Of a DNA stretch of 64,000 bases, positions 37,876-49,219 are shown in pieces. Position numbers and translations under genes: made by a program. The stretch covers positions 69,051,791 through 69,115,790 of the forward strand of contig OZ026624.1 of NCBI GenBank assembly GCA_964020975.1. The letters are read 5' to 3'. The stretch comes from Hermodice carunculata. Lineage: Eukaryota; Annelida; Polychaeta; Eunicida; Amphinomidae. The notes beneath the pieces are model-generated. The model saw only the letters and a program-made list of their open reading frames with translations, had not been told where the DNA came from and did not search any database. Numbering within the stretch: position 1 is the stretch's first letter; each line of letters starts with the position of its first letter.

Positions 37876-39222
37876 TAGGCTGCCTTTGATGAGTCAAAAG
37901 TCATAAAGGGGCGTCTTTAAGGATCCGAACATTTTTAAGGTTGTCTTTAAACATCCTAAAGGTTTAAGGCAATCTTCAAGGAGGCCAGACGCTTTAACGC
38001 TGTCTCAGAGAAGACTGTGCTGAGTGAAAAAGGCGTCCAAAACTACCTTCCTTAAAGACAATCTTTAAACGTTTCCACCTTTAAAGATGGTTCTTCAAGG
38101 ATCCCATGTCCCCATGCCCGGACGTACATTTCACGCCCTGGGCCGTGTATGTCTTAAACGCGAACGCGATTTGCACGCTCTGGGGCGTCAACATCTCAAA
38201 GGCGACACCAGCCTGTCCAATGGTCAGGGGGATCTCCCAGGAATACCAATTTCATTTGTTTCAAAATGGCGATCGTTACTACGGGTAACCTACAACCAAA
38301 TTGTCCTTTTTTCAGGCACCAAAAATGTTAAAACCGTTTGCAGTGTTGAAATGAAATGGTATCATATACTAATGTCCGCCATGCTTTTCAAAATTATCAC
38401 TATCCTCATCATTATCAAAAGTTTGACCTAATATCTTGCTGTGTCAGTATTCACTTACATTGTAATCTTTGTCTTGATTGATGTGTATATGTGTCTGTAC
38501 ATTTTGAAGTGCTTTATAGCCGGCCAACTCATGATCTGTGCTTTGTGTGTACTTTGTACAATTTTTACACCTGAACGAAATGAACAAGGATTATGAATTT
38601 GAATTACGCTTGACGGGGCTAGTGATGCACACTTTAACTATCTTGAACTCTCTATGGCCCCTTCAGAAAATGATAATAACTTTATTCTTAAAATGCCCTC
38701 TTGTGGGCTTCATACGAAACATAAGAGGTCCTTTAAGGGGAGTCTTGTGGATAAACGCGTTTATCACAGGCCAGGAATGTGTCTCCTCAAAGGAAATCAG
38801 CAAACTTAAAGGTGCAATATATTGAAAACTCCTTAAGTACTCAGTCTTCTCTCAGGCAGCTTTAACCCTTTTCCCCTTGAATTAAGACTGAGTCAACAGC
38901 TTTCCTTGGCATGGGTTGGGCACTAAGTGCCCAACCCATGCCAAGGAAAGCTGTTGACCTTGGGCATGTGATCTTGATAAGTCTCATGTACATTTCTCAG
39001 TCAAACTGTTTTTCATAACTATTGAAATTAATTGAAAACGCTGAAGCAGACGACATTTGACCACCAGCCGGTTTTGGCCGGTTTGAGGGGGAAAGGGTTA
39101 AAGCTTATGGGCTCCTTTAACATTGCCTTAAAGCTTTAGGGTTTTTTAAGACAACACTAGAAATGTTTGGATCCTTAAAGACGCCCTTGTATGATTTTTG
39201 ACTCCCTAAAGGCAGCCTTTAG
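37876..39222. mobile_element. Large foldback element (candidate non-autonomous DNA transposon)
   Basis: The left arm, about 37876-37994, contains GGCTGCCTTTGATGAGTCAA, GCGTCTTTAAGGATCCGAAC and TTTAAGGCAATCTTCAAGGA. The right arm, about 39100-39222, is its imperfect reverse complement (reverse read: GGCTGCCTTTAGGGAGTCAA, GCGTCTTTAAGGATCCAAAC, TTTAAGGCAATGTTAAAGGA). About 1.1 kb lies between them, including more short TTTAAGG/CCTTAAAG words, a 114-codon frame of no recognised family, an inner inverted pair (38858-38876 with 39087-39105) and a 67-bp palindrome. No transposase is recognisable and I cannot define a target-site duplication. Confidence 0.7.
38858..39105. repeat. Inner inverted repeat with perfect 67-bp palindrome
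   Basis: AGCTTTAACCCTTTTCCCC (38858-38876) is inverted at 39087-39105 (GGGGAAAGGGTTAAAGCT, one base shorter). Between them, 38892-38958 is a perfect palindrome: 33-base arms beginning GTCAACAGCTTTCCTTGGCA around the single central A at 38925. The right inner end meets the inner end of the outer right arm, so the inner unit looks inserted into, or built onto, the larger foldback. Confidence 0.85.
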
Positions 39223-40429
39223 TCTTTAGGACTGAGTCCTCAAGGATTACTAAATCGAACATTTCGGAGTATTTAAATATAAGGCAACAAAAGTGTGACG
39301 CATTGCCCTTTCCTTGTCCTTCATGATGGCGGAGGTTGGGACATATATAACTAGTGCACCATGACCCGCTGAAACTCTTTACCGGTGAAGGCCTGTCCAA
39401 GATTCATGTCCATTAAGTGTGAAGAGAATTAGGCCGACGTTGTTTTCTATTGTTGTTGTTGCTGTTGTTGTTGTTGTTCTGCTTCGTCTAATTCTTTGCC
39501 TTCTTTTTCTCTTGCTCCTTCTTTTCTCCATAATCACCATCATTATCATATTTCTTCTTCTTCTTCTTCTTCTTCTTCTTCCTCCTCCTCCTCCTCCTCC
39601 TCCTCCTCTTCTTCTTCTTCTTCTTCTTCTTCTTCTTCTTCTTCTTCTCTCTCCTCCTCCTCCTCTTCTTCTTCTTCCTTTTCTAGAAGTGGGTAGTACC
39701 ACTGACCTGTAATGTAGAACTTCTGAACAAGTTTAGTCTTGAAGTGTACGTCAAAGGATAAAGAGACTGTACGACTGCATGTTCTATGGGCCAATAAGTG
39801 AATTATGCTGTTTGTCTGTCTTAAACCCTGTCAGGGATAAATTTCTCTTATTTCTTCATTGGTGAAATGTGACCAGACGATGGACCAACAGACGTTGACC
39901 CGTCCTGCAAACTCACCCGCCTGACAAGTCAGCTGAGCTGATGAAGTATGTCGTTATTTAAAATACTGTTGTCACCATGGTCATCCTGCTATTATTGGCA
40001 TTATAACCAACGTTATAGCTAAGATCTTTTTCTTATGGTACACTTTTGGCTTATCAAGAAAAATCACTATCATTTGGATAATAGATACATATATAATGTA
40101 AATATTGACAATGTGCACAGAACTTTCGTCGGTACACAACAGAAAGGCAAACATGTTCACACGTGGTTCTGACGGCAGTTGAAGTACACAAGCACAACTA
40201 TCGTAAGCTCGTCTACATTGCATTTTAAGCTCCAGCAAACCCTGTGATTTTCAATGTCACTCTTCCCAGAAAAAGGAGATTTTTTGCACATACTAACAGC
40301 AACAAATACTATCCTTAAAGTTGATCCTTCTGTTTTGTTACATTTCGACTCCACAAACCACATAGACGTGCGTATCTGATGACATTCCTTCCAGTATTAA
40401 CACGCTTTACTCATACACGTGTTTACATA
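39223..40429. other. Stretch with a large pyrimidine tract and no recognised gene
   Basis: Apart from the (TTC)n/(TCC)n tract listed separately and a (TTG)n run near 39455-39478, I see only short frames. Confidence 0.45.
39551..39684. repeat. (TTC)n-(TCC)n-(TTC)n polypyrimidine tract
   Basis: About 134 bases with almost no purine on the plus strand, in blocks of TTC, TCC, TTC, TCC and TTC. The mirror-like layout is suited to triplex (H-DNA) folding. It makes long Ser, Leu, Glu or Arg frames that are not genes. Confidence 0.95.
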
Positions 40430-40633
40430 TCAACTGTTTAAATATTCGTCGTGACCTGAGTACGTGCCGGCAACACCTGGAAGAATTAACTGCCCGGTAA
40501 GCTGTTTTCTACTCAACAACTCCGGAATGTTCAGCGTATATTGTTTGGTTATGTGAATGAAGCTTTCTGCCGTTGGTAACCGCATTATTGAAACAGGTGC
40601 ATAGCTTGTAAAGGCTACAATATTGGATGTCAT
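40430..40633 (-). other. Unassigned minus-strand frame, possible exon
   Basis: 67 codons, MTSNIVAFTSYAPVSIMRLP then SFIHITKQYTLNIPELLSRK and QLTGQLILPGVAGTYSG. Protein-like residue use, with CCAG|GTGTTG and TCAG|GTCACG as possible donors inside. No family recognised. It lies on the same strand as the next two candidates. Confidence 0.18.
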
Positions 40634-41005
40634 CAGAGATAGTTCACGCCATGTAGGCTTTTATTCTATCCTTTCTATGGAAATGTGGATTTCAGGGACA
40701 TTTGAATTATACATTGTAAATGAATAAGTGTGTGAATAAAATAAACGCCAGATTATATATTAAGTTCGTATTTGCATACAACGTGAACCTTAAATATCAT
40801 TTGTATTTGTTACTCCTTTTGCTTAACAATAAGCATCAAATTACTAACACATTTTCCCAGACGTACTGATGAAGTTGAAAGGAATAAAAACGCATATCAA
40901 TTATGGATCAAATGAATAGTTATAGTTCACAGAACTGTATTGAGCACACTTTTCGAGCGGACAAATGCATGTGTTTTGCAGTTAGCACTGTCTGCATAGA
41001 GGGCG

Positions 41006-41237
41006 CTACATTCTTAGCCCGTCCTTCGGCGTCCAGTTTTGAATTGGTTGCCTTGTAAGTTGGGTAGCAATGACAGCGACATGAACGTTTCCTGCAAGTG
41101 CGTCGGTCTTCCGTATATTGACCAGCGTTACACGTTCTCCTAGGATTTCAGCCAGGTCTGGGGAGACCGCCAGGAAATTTCGGGCACTCAAGCGAATACT
41201 TTTGCGGCGTTTCTCATATATTCTTTGAACAGTTGCC
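41006..41237 (-). other. Unassigned minus-strand frame, possible terminal exon
   Basis: The minus frame opens just after a CTTAG acceptor-like site at about 41237 and runs EVLNWATVQRIYEKRRKSIR, SARNFLAVSPDLAEILGERV, TLVNIRKTDALAGNVHVAVI and QNWTPKDGLRM before a stop. Its composition is clearly protein-like, with an even mix of charged and hydrophobic residues, but I know no family. Confidence 0.25.
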
Positions 41238-41545
41238 CAGTTAAGGACTTCCTAAGTCCTTCGATACTCATGCACTTTTTCAGTGATAACTTTTTGTTGT
41301 TTTCTCGTTGGTCTAAACATGATGTGTTGAAAATGACCATAATGAATGAAACAGTACAAAAAAACCGCAGATAAGACTCCTTGAAGAGAACATTCTCTTT
41401 CTTTCAGACATGCATGCCTACACGTAGATTATTCTTGGCACTGGTATTGAAGGTCAAGGAATCAACCTCCGTTGGCGGCAAAAGAAGATAATTTTCGCGA
41501 GTAAACCGTTTTTGATTGTTGATGTTAATCACTACATGGTTCGAC

Positions 41546-41766
41546 TCATATTGCCCAGTTGTCCAAAACGCGCATTTTGCTCTCTAATTGCGACTCGTCA
41601 GTTTGTGTGTCGCTCTCTGAAAGACCTCCAGATGTGCGAATACTGTTTATTGTTTGGGTCCTGAACTTTTTTGATCTGCAAGGTGTTGGCCGCTTAATGA
41701 TTTGCCGTACATCTGAGCCAGTAAGATCAAAAGTTAGCAAGTTAAAAGTATACAGATCTGTGAAAT
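41546..41766 (-). other. Unassigned minus-strand frame, possible exon
   Basis: The minus frame follows an acceptor-like TTCGAATTTCACAG (exon would begin at about 41766, one base into a codon): LYTFNLLTFDLTGSDVRQII, KRPTPCRSKKFRTQTIN, then an acidic, Ser/Thr-rich SESDTQTDESQLESKMRV and DNWAI, stop. LTFDLT..VRQ recalls the TGF-beta propeptide motif TFDVT..VR.W, but the rest does not fit, so I do not make that call. Confidence 0.25.
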
Positions 41767-41994
41767 TCGAATGAACGTGTTAAGCCGGCCAATTGATTTC
41801 ACGCTCAAACATACATCATGTTCTCCATATGCTTTATATGTTTCCTTATTTGACGGCAAAGATTTTGAAATTTCATTAGATGTTTCGGTATTTTAGTTTC
41901 ATTTGCCTGTTGCTGCAGTGTGGTGTATTTAGAAATTGTATTCCGTGGTTATTTTTTTCTCTTTTTACCACCGAGACATAGCCAAATATAGGCA

Positions 41995-41998
<4 letters not shown>

Positions 41999-42085
<87 letters not shown>
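41999..42085. repeat. (TA)n microsatellite
   Basis: About 43 uninterrupted TA units. Confidence 0.97.
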
Positions 42086-42086
<1 letters not shown>

Positions 42087-42628
42087 CGAAAACCAATAAA
42101 ACTTACCGTATATCTTCATTTAATTAAGCACAATGGATGGTTCGAGGCAAAAACACAAACTCTATAGCCACTAGGTTTTGTCCAATCAGTTATTGTCTTC
42201 AATTTTAAGCTCTGCCTTAAACAAATCGATAGTACCCCACGTGTGTAAAAGGCAATTACTTTTACTTGAAGTGGGACTTCAAGGGTTAACAAACTTTTAC
42301 TGCCAATGAAACGTTTCGAAACGTTTATTTTGCTTTTTTTTTAATTAGTGACAGTGACTAGGATATAAAGAAAAAGAAAAATACAGTAGACGCGTTACTG
42401 TACCCTTCTTGCTGGAACATAAGACCTGGTAAAGCAGAACGTGAGTAGCAGATATATTTCAGAACAACAAACTGGCATACAGGGAAATGAATTACAAAGT
42501 ATTGTTGTTGCCCCTGCTACTGCAGTTCGCAAGGCTTTGGTGTTTGTAACATTTTAAGTTACACATTATAAAGGAAATTAATTCCCTTACTTTTCCATTC
42601 TCTCTATGCCTCTGTCTCTCTCTCTCCC

Positions 42629-42666
<38 letters not shown>

Positions 42667-42681
42667 GCACATATAAATATA

Positions 42682-42716
<35 letters not shown>

Positions 42717-42946
42717 ATGATGCGTGTGTGTGTCTGTATCGGTGTGTTGGCAATAGCTGTAGTCAATATAGCCAAATGCGACCAAACCTTCAAAATTACC
42801 ACAGTAAAAGTAGCATATGGTTACCAAAGTTTCGCAAAACTTCTATAATTTTGTGCAGAATTTTAACAGATTTCAAGCGTGTGCAGATCTTTCCCAGAAA
42901 AAATGGAATTTTGGTCTTAAAGATTAAATCTTAGTGCAAACCTGGT
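42086..42946. other. Stretch with (CA)n and (TA)n tracts and an 18-bp palindrome
   Basis: AAACGTTTCGAAACGTTT at 42309-42326 is a perfect palindrome. (CA)n at about 42634-42670 is followed by a TA-rich tract to 42720. No gene seen. Confidence 0.6.

Positions 42947-43024
<78 letters not shown>
42947..43024. repeat. (GA)n microsatellite
   Basis: About 38 uninterrupted GA units. Confidence 0.97.
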
Positions 43025-43027
<3 letters not shown>

Positions 43028-45069
43028 CAAACAAAAATAACTGACGAAAATATATTATACAAAATATACTGATGAATCCAGTATCATGTTACATAGCCTA
43101 CTGCATACTGTTTTATACTTTGCGCATAGTTTAATATGCTTGAGAGTCTCTCTCAACTGTTGATGCGTTCTTTCCTGACCCAAACAATTTAGTTACACTT
43201 GGAAGAGCCCTTGCATTGCCTGAATTCATAATATATATGAACATCTATATCACGATATCAACTGGCATATCGTTTTTATTTTGCAAATTACCGAAATTAT
43301 ATTACCTGCTTTGATCAGAAAATGTGCAGCGAATGAACATATGCTCTTGAATTCAGTTTCAGCCCGTTGATAGTTACAAAATACACATATCGATCTTCAA
43401 CTGCTGTTTTTGGTCCGATGTAAATTTATGGCCGGTGTCTTTCGCCAGAGTAGGGGTACTTCTATAATTTAGTAAAAACATTTTCTGTGCCTGGCAGGGT
43501 TACGATGCAACAACTATGGTTCTAACCAAATCTGGTCTTGTAGTGTATTATACATACATACATACATACATACATACATACATACATACATACATACATA
43601 CATACATACATACATACATACATACCCAGTCTTTAATTCTTTGTGCAAAAACTTTAACAGGCGATTTCAAGACGTTTCGACCTCACGGCCTTTTTCAATG
43701 GAAATAATTTTTGTGCACGTTATAAGCCGGTCTAATATGGAACTTGACGTTACGTAGGCCTACATGTCTTCACACGTGTAGACCCAGATACCACTACTTC
43801 CACTGGATCACTTCGTCCGCAAGGTCATTTAGGGACGTGTCTAGTCAACACTTACCTAAGCTATTGCCCGCAGGAGGGCGCTTTATGTTTGCTCTGTACA
43901 GGTGCTCCTGCTGATGGGCAAAATTCATGTTGTCCTGTATCAACAAAATTCGAATTGAGCAATACATTATACACCACTATATTTAACACCATAATCGTGC
44001 ATAAAGCTTAATAATATTAGAATACAATCATTCACATGTATTGGGTCCATTCGGTTTTCATGTATTAATCTTTTTCCACACTTTTTCTATTGTTTGTCGG
44101 TAATTGGTTTTTTTTTTTAACTTATGACTTCACTGTCATCTAATTAGTGATAATTTTTATAGAAATATTGGACACTAGGACCTATATATTGTGTCCTAAC
44201 TCTCGAAAAATTAAGTGACATACGCTGGTAAAAGATTCCTTGCGTTTCTCCAACATACATGTGCTGATACTTGCTGCATTTTATGCAAAATACTGTCTCA
44301 ACCATATTTTCGGTTTTACAGTTAATGTGACCTTTGACATTGTATTTCTTTCCGTCGGCATCGCCGAATGCAACATCTTCTGTTATTTATTATATACATA
44401 TACATGAACATTCCGGGTAACACGATATTATAACGGACTTTCCCCGTATTGATTCCCATAGTGATGCAAATAATCCCCCAAGTGTTGTTCATAAAATTAA
44501 AAGTTTTATTTTTTAGAATATCGTATACGTTTATCGCTTAATTTCTTTAACAAAAAATGAGGTATTCAAGGTAGACACTATATGTTATGAAGCACAAATT
44601 GATACCAACAGTAAAGAGTAAAGGAAAGTTTTTGATGGATTAATATCAAAAACGTTATCTATATATACTATTCGAACTGCTTCATATACAAATTCAACCT
44701 TCAACTGGTCTCATTTGGAGAACGTGGTTAGCAACTGATATGCATCAATGAATCGTGAAAATGTTCCTGCTGCGAAACCATATTTGTTGCAGGGTGCAGC
44801 TTGCACGAGTATCTTGGGTAAGTCCCAGACGCATTGAATAAAATTGCACTTGTATCATACACATGGATATGTCAGTTTCTATGTTTGTAATAAATCAGAA
44901 AACATACCGTGCGAACTTTTATTCACGAAAAGCTGCGAATCCAATATACATGGCGTGACCGATAGACACGGTTCTTCCTGAGTGCACCCACGGCTTGTCA
45001 CATTAGTTTTTTGTCATGCATTTCTGAATGTGACGTTCATCATGTTAACGACAAAGACAAGATGGAGAC
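43025..45069. other. No recognised genes; (CATA)n tract inside
   Basis: (CATA)n lies at 43548-43625. The remainder is AT-rich with short frames only. Confidence 0.5.
43548..43625. repeat. (CATA)n microsatellite
   Basis: About 19 CATA units. Confidence 0.97.
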
Positions 45070-45112
45070 AAGTAAGTAAATTTGCAAAATATTCAACACG
45101 CAACATCACTGA

Positions 45113-45202
<90 letters not shown>

Positions 45203-45445
45203 GTGCCGGATTTGTGCGATACTGCCCCCCCCCCCACGCCCCATAAATTTTAAAATAACAGATTTCTTGATAAGCTTTAAGTAAGTAAATTTGCAAAATA
45301 TTTAACACGCAACATCACTGGTACCATATGATAATATGAAAATGTATATGTGGCGTGCACGTGATTGGTGTTGGATTTGCTTTCGGGTTGTGATTTGCAC
45401 ACTATTAGATACATATATACATACATACACACACACATCCGCACG

Positions 45446-45493
<48 letters not shown>

Positions 45494-45556
45494 ATATTGC
45501 CCTCCCCCCCCGACGCCTCATAAGTTTTAAAATAACAGATTTCTTGATAAGCTTTT
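45070..45556. repeat. Diverged tandem duplication with different microsatellite inserts
   Basis: Two units share both ends. The 5' part AGTAAGTAAATTTGCAAAAT plus CAACACGCAACATCACTG occurs at 45070-45111 and 45279-45320. The 3' part, CGATA(C/T)TGCCC, a C run, then TAAAATAACAGATTTCTTGA and TAAGCTTT, occurs at 45217-45278 and 45492-45556. Between the parts unit 1 has (TA)n (45114-45199) and unit 2 has a ~95-base unique segment and (CA)n (45418-45489). Unit 1's 3' part runs straight into unit 2's 5' part. Confidence 0.9.
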
Positions 45557-47134
45557 GATTTCAATTTATCAAATACGTTTTATGGGAAATAGCACTATCA
45601 TGTCTTCCCACAGTGTCTGTAACAGAACTGTCAATCTGAACATTGATCCCATGGCAGATAAAAGAAAACGCACGTGGAGTCTAGCAACAAACTGCATTGT
45701 CTCTGCATCCAAGTGCGGTTATTGATGTAGATTTGCCTTCTCTTCGACAGCTAATTCATATAATATGAATGTTTCCTCGCGTGGAACTGCACGAAAAGTG
45801 TCGATGAAACATGAAAATGTGAAAATAGCCGACACAAGGTCCACAAGTTAGACCCGGTGTGTCACAATGGGACCATTTACTTTGGATCCTGTCAGCGCAG
45901 GCAAATTCCTGCCATATGACAAGTTGAATGCCGGATACTCATTTTCTGGTTTTGTTTCGTGGCGTATACATTGTTTCGATACATCGACAAAAAACATTTG
46001 AAAGAGTTGTAGAGCTGTGGTAATTACCAGTTAAAACAAAATTCAGCTTGCCCTTTTGATGCAATGAATAATTTTTACCTTTTTTGAGATTACAAAATGG
46101 GTAGGGGAAAAATGATTGGTCCTAGACTTGTTGAAGCTGAGCGCCTAACAGTTTGTGTCGAGATTTTATGAGGCGTATCAAAGCTACATTATGCCCCCCC
46201 CCCTCCTTTCCATTTTTACTCTGGTCTTGATTAAGGAATTAAGGAACAAAGAAACTTTGACAATGTGTTCTCTCGGAAATTGGACACAGTTCGATGAACA
46301 GGCAGAATGCGCAATTCCGTCAGTTCAAGACAAAAGTCTGCCCGAACGACCTTTAGTCTGTTTACATTCACCTAAGAAAGAACGAAACTTGAAAGCGCCA
46401 CATTAAATTAGTGATAAATCGTTGATATTTCAACTCAATTAATTCTGATTTCGGTGCTGATGAAAACCTTTAGAAGAAACGTTGTATTAAAGAATGCATT
46501 TCGGTTTGTTCTAAAGTGTGCATCAGTGTTATTTACATTTAAATGAATTGATGGTGCTGACTGTTTATGAAACCATAACATAAAAAGAATAAAATTCCAA
46601 AAATATACTGTAAAATTAAAGTCGAAATTAAAAGTGGAAAGCACTAAATATAGACATTGACTTCACAAATAGCTCAAAATTTGTCACAAAGCTTGGAAAG
46701 CTTAAAATGGCATGGCACTGGCAAACGTGTAAGTCAGGCAGATTAACTCATCTCTTCTACATAATTGAAAAATGATATCCCATATTTTGTTGAGTATTTC
46801 ATTTTCATCTGGTCATTCTGTGTTTCGTTTTACGTTTGTTTGCCTTTTTTCTATCTGTCTTAACGAGGTCTACCACATATGTTCGCCGTCATATTAGCAT
46901 CTCAATGATGCCAATACGACAGCCTTGGGCATGTCACCCGACGATGGCCATCGCGTTCCTATATCTTCCTTCTTGTAGGAAAACTTCGAAACTTATTTCA
47001 ATGGCGAGCTGACAAGACAAGCTATATTGTAAATCGGGCATGCCTCGCGGAAGCAGCAGATTTACTGACATTATGTCCATGGACAGCAAGCCTTCGGGTA
47101 TACAGTTACTAAAGCTCCCAATATATCAACTTGA
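45557..47134. other. No recognised genes
   Basis: A C-run near 46195 and an 83-codon frame at 46155-46406 (+) with protein-like residues in its second half but no family. Otherwise nothing. Confidence 0.4.
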
Positions 47135-47470
47135 TGGATTTTATGGAAATTAACCAAATCACGGATAACCTGTAGCACGGAAACTGGTTCTGCCGGAAAC
47201 CGGGTCGCTCATTTTGCAGCAAAGGAGAAATGTTGCAGAACTTTTCTGTCTTCCATGGTAAATAGAAATGTTACAGATACTGCACTTAAATTCCGTCTGC
47301 ATACGACAAGAGAGCACATTTTTGTCATGTTTGCTAAAGAACTATCTGTGGAGTTGCCTTATGGATTTGACCCACGCTTCACTCCTCCTATTTTGTTTGT
47401 GAAGACCTGCCAAGTTTATAGGATGGGTCGCGACACCGGCATCACATCAGGTGGCCGTTACTTAGAGTGA
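47135..47470 (+). other. Unassigned plus-strand frame, possibly coding
   Basis: Open from about 47135 to the stop at 47468-47470, about 111 codons, in a stretch richer in G+C than its surroundings. Readings include TETGSAGNRVAHFAAKEKCC, NVTDTALKFRLHTTREHIFV, AKELSVELPYGFDPRF and VYRMGRDTGITSGGRYLE. The residue mix is protein-like. A possible donor CATCAG|GTGGCC lies near the end and an acceptor TTCATTTCAG follows at about 47491. I recognise no family, so it may be a host exon, an old element or chance. Confidence 0.2.
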
Positions 47471-48200
47471 TACCATAATTGCATTCATTTCAGCAACCTC
47501 AGGTACTCTGCCATTGCGACATTTGGAATAGCAACCTAAAATTTCCAAATAATTGTCCCTGTAATTGATTTGCTCTTTTATGCATATCAGCAATCGGAGT
47601 TTTGGAGAGGAAATCACCTCCGCCCACGAGACATATCCGGAGAGAAGCGCGATGGATGTTTATCACCGATGTTCCTTCCTATTACACAAAATATTATTCG
47701 GTTCTTTCCACTGTTCCGGCAAAGTACATGTTCTAAGCTCCGTCCGGTTTTTCGATGGCTAATTGTGGAAGGAAAACGTCGGTATCTACCTTTAATGCGA
47801 CGATCGTAGGGAGAAAAGCTATCAAATCACAAAGCCGACCCACTGGTTATAAGAAATGATCATTCTAAGAGCCCAGGCATAATAGCCCTTAAATTACTTG
47901 CGTCAGGGCGAAAAAGGTTAGATGGCAGAAATTACGATAGGTGGCCTGGCGGGGAAGTGACAGCTAGCCTGCCCTTTTGCTAAACCACTATGCAGTCAAT
48001 TTCGGAAGCTCCGTGCCCCTTGGCTAGAATTAAACATCGGGGTCAGATTACCGGATGTACTGTAGTTCCTTCCGTCTTTTACTTTACCTTCCTGGGTCTT
48101 CCTCAAAGAAGTAGCACAGAAAAGGATCTTAAAAGCCTCACTAGAATTTCCTTAGTGGTTGGACCATGCCTGATTTAACCTCCCTCATCATCTTTCCATT
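47471..48200. other. No recognised genes
   Basis: Short frames only, base composition near 45 percent G+C. Confidence 0.4.
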
Positions 48201-48662
48201 TTGCCGGCTGGTAATGGATGCTGTGCAAGCCATTCGATGGTGCTCGCTGTTTCAGCACCCTGCAACGCCATTATATCGATATCACCATTTCCATATACCA
48301 AATGCACTCCCCGGTACCGCTGTTTATGCTTCTTTCTCATGGCCACAGTGATTCCACCAAGCGGAAAACTCACAGGCGGTCCTAGTTTTGATAGAAACAT
48401 TGTAAAATTGACGCATGTGTTGAGTGAACAATTGGGCGTATCACAGGTCATGAGAAAAGGTCCCGAACTTATAGTAGGCCTACATATCATGCCAAGCATA
48501 AACAAATCTATCGCGACTGAATTTTTTCAAGAATGCACCAAAGAAAAATTGTGTCTGCGACGAATCGAGCGTAAAGGATTGGGCGCGTGGTTATGGCTCG
48601 CCTGTGTCTTGTTACACCGACCAGATTTTATGCATGAGTATCCCCTAACTTGTGCAAATTGA
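48201..48662 (+). other. Unassigned 153-codon open frame
   Basis: The longest frame in the window that is neither a simple repeat nor disrupted by the gap. Its second half reads TGGPSFDRNIVKLTHVLSEQ, SQVMRKGPELIVGLHIMP and FFQECTKEKLCLRRIERKG. The opposite strand is also open over 48188-48505, so strand and reality are both uncertain. No family recognised. Confidence 0.18.
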
Positions 48663-49182
48663 TCAGCTCTTTATGTTATGTGCCACAGTTTGAAAAGGAA
48701 CATCTATCAGTTGACCGTATCTGAATGTATTTTCTGCGCGTGTCGATTCCACAATGTACGACAGTCCGGGTCACATGGGCTTCTTTTATTCGTTTGTTTG
48801 CTGATATCGGGTCGGGTTAGATTTTGCGCTTTCTTGGTCACCTGCGAACAGGCAGTTTTCACTCTCACTGATACTCATTGTGCATCTCCTATCACATGAA
48901 ACAATCAATTTGAGTGAAGTGAATACATCATAAAAGTGGTGCACAATTCAGTTCTAATTACAACTTTGCAGCATGAGACCTTTGTCACATATATTTCAAT
49001 TCGCTGACCTATGCCTCTGCGGGGGATTGTTTTGATATCCAAACAACGTAATTGCCAATGATGAACTGTGTTTTCAAGTGTGTGCGTAAAGGGTTTAGGC
49101 CAAATTACTGTTTAATCATCGTGCGTTGTTCGCAGTTCCTTGGGCGTCACAGCATTAAAATTTTCCCGAAAGAAATTTGTGT

Positions 49183-49219
<37 letters not shown>

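Noticed and set aside
39379-39794. Arg-, Glu-, Ser- and Leu-rich frames of 66-107 codons
   Set aside because: They read the TTC/TCC tract. The residue bias is a product of the repeat.
41546-41766. LTFDLT..VRQ as a TGF-beta propeptide
   Set aside because: No cleavage site, no cysteine-knot exon and no further propeptide similarity nearby.
43640-43720. GACGTTTCGACCTCACGGCC as a retroelement end
   Set aside because: It resembles words seen at some retroelement ends, but no coding part or matching second end is nearby.
48188-48505. Minus-strand stretch reading GDIDIMALQGAE, like the endonuclease motif of LINEs (DIDI..LQE)
   Set aside because: Only one short motif fits. Neighbouring endonuclease blocks are absent, so a LINE call is not supported.
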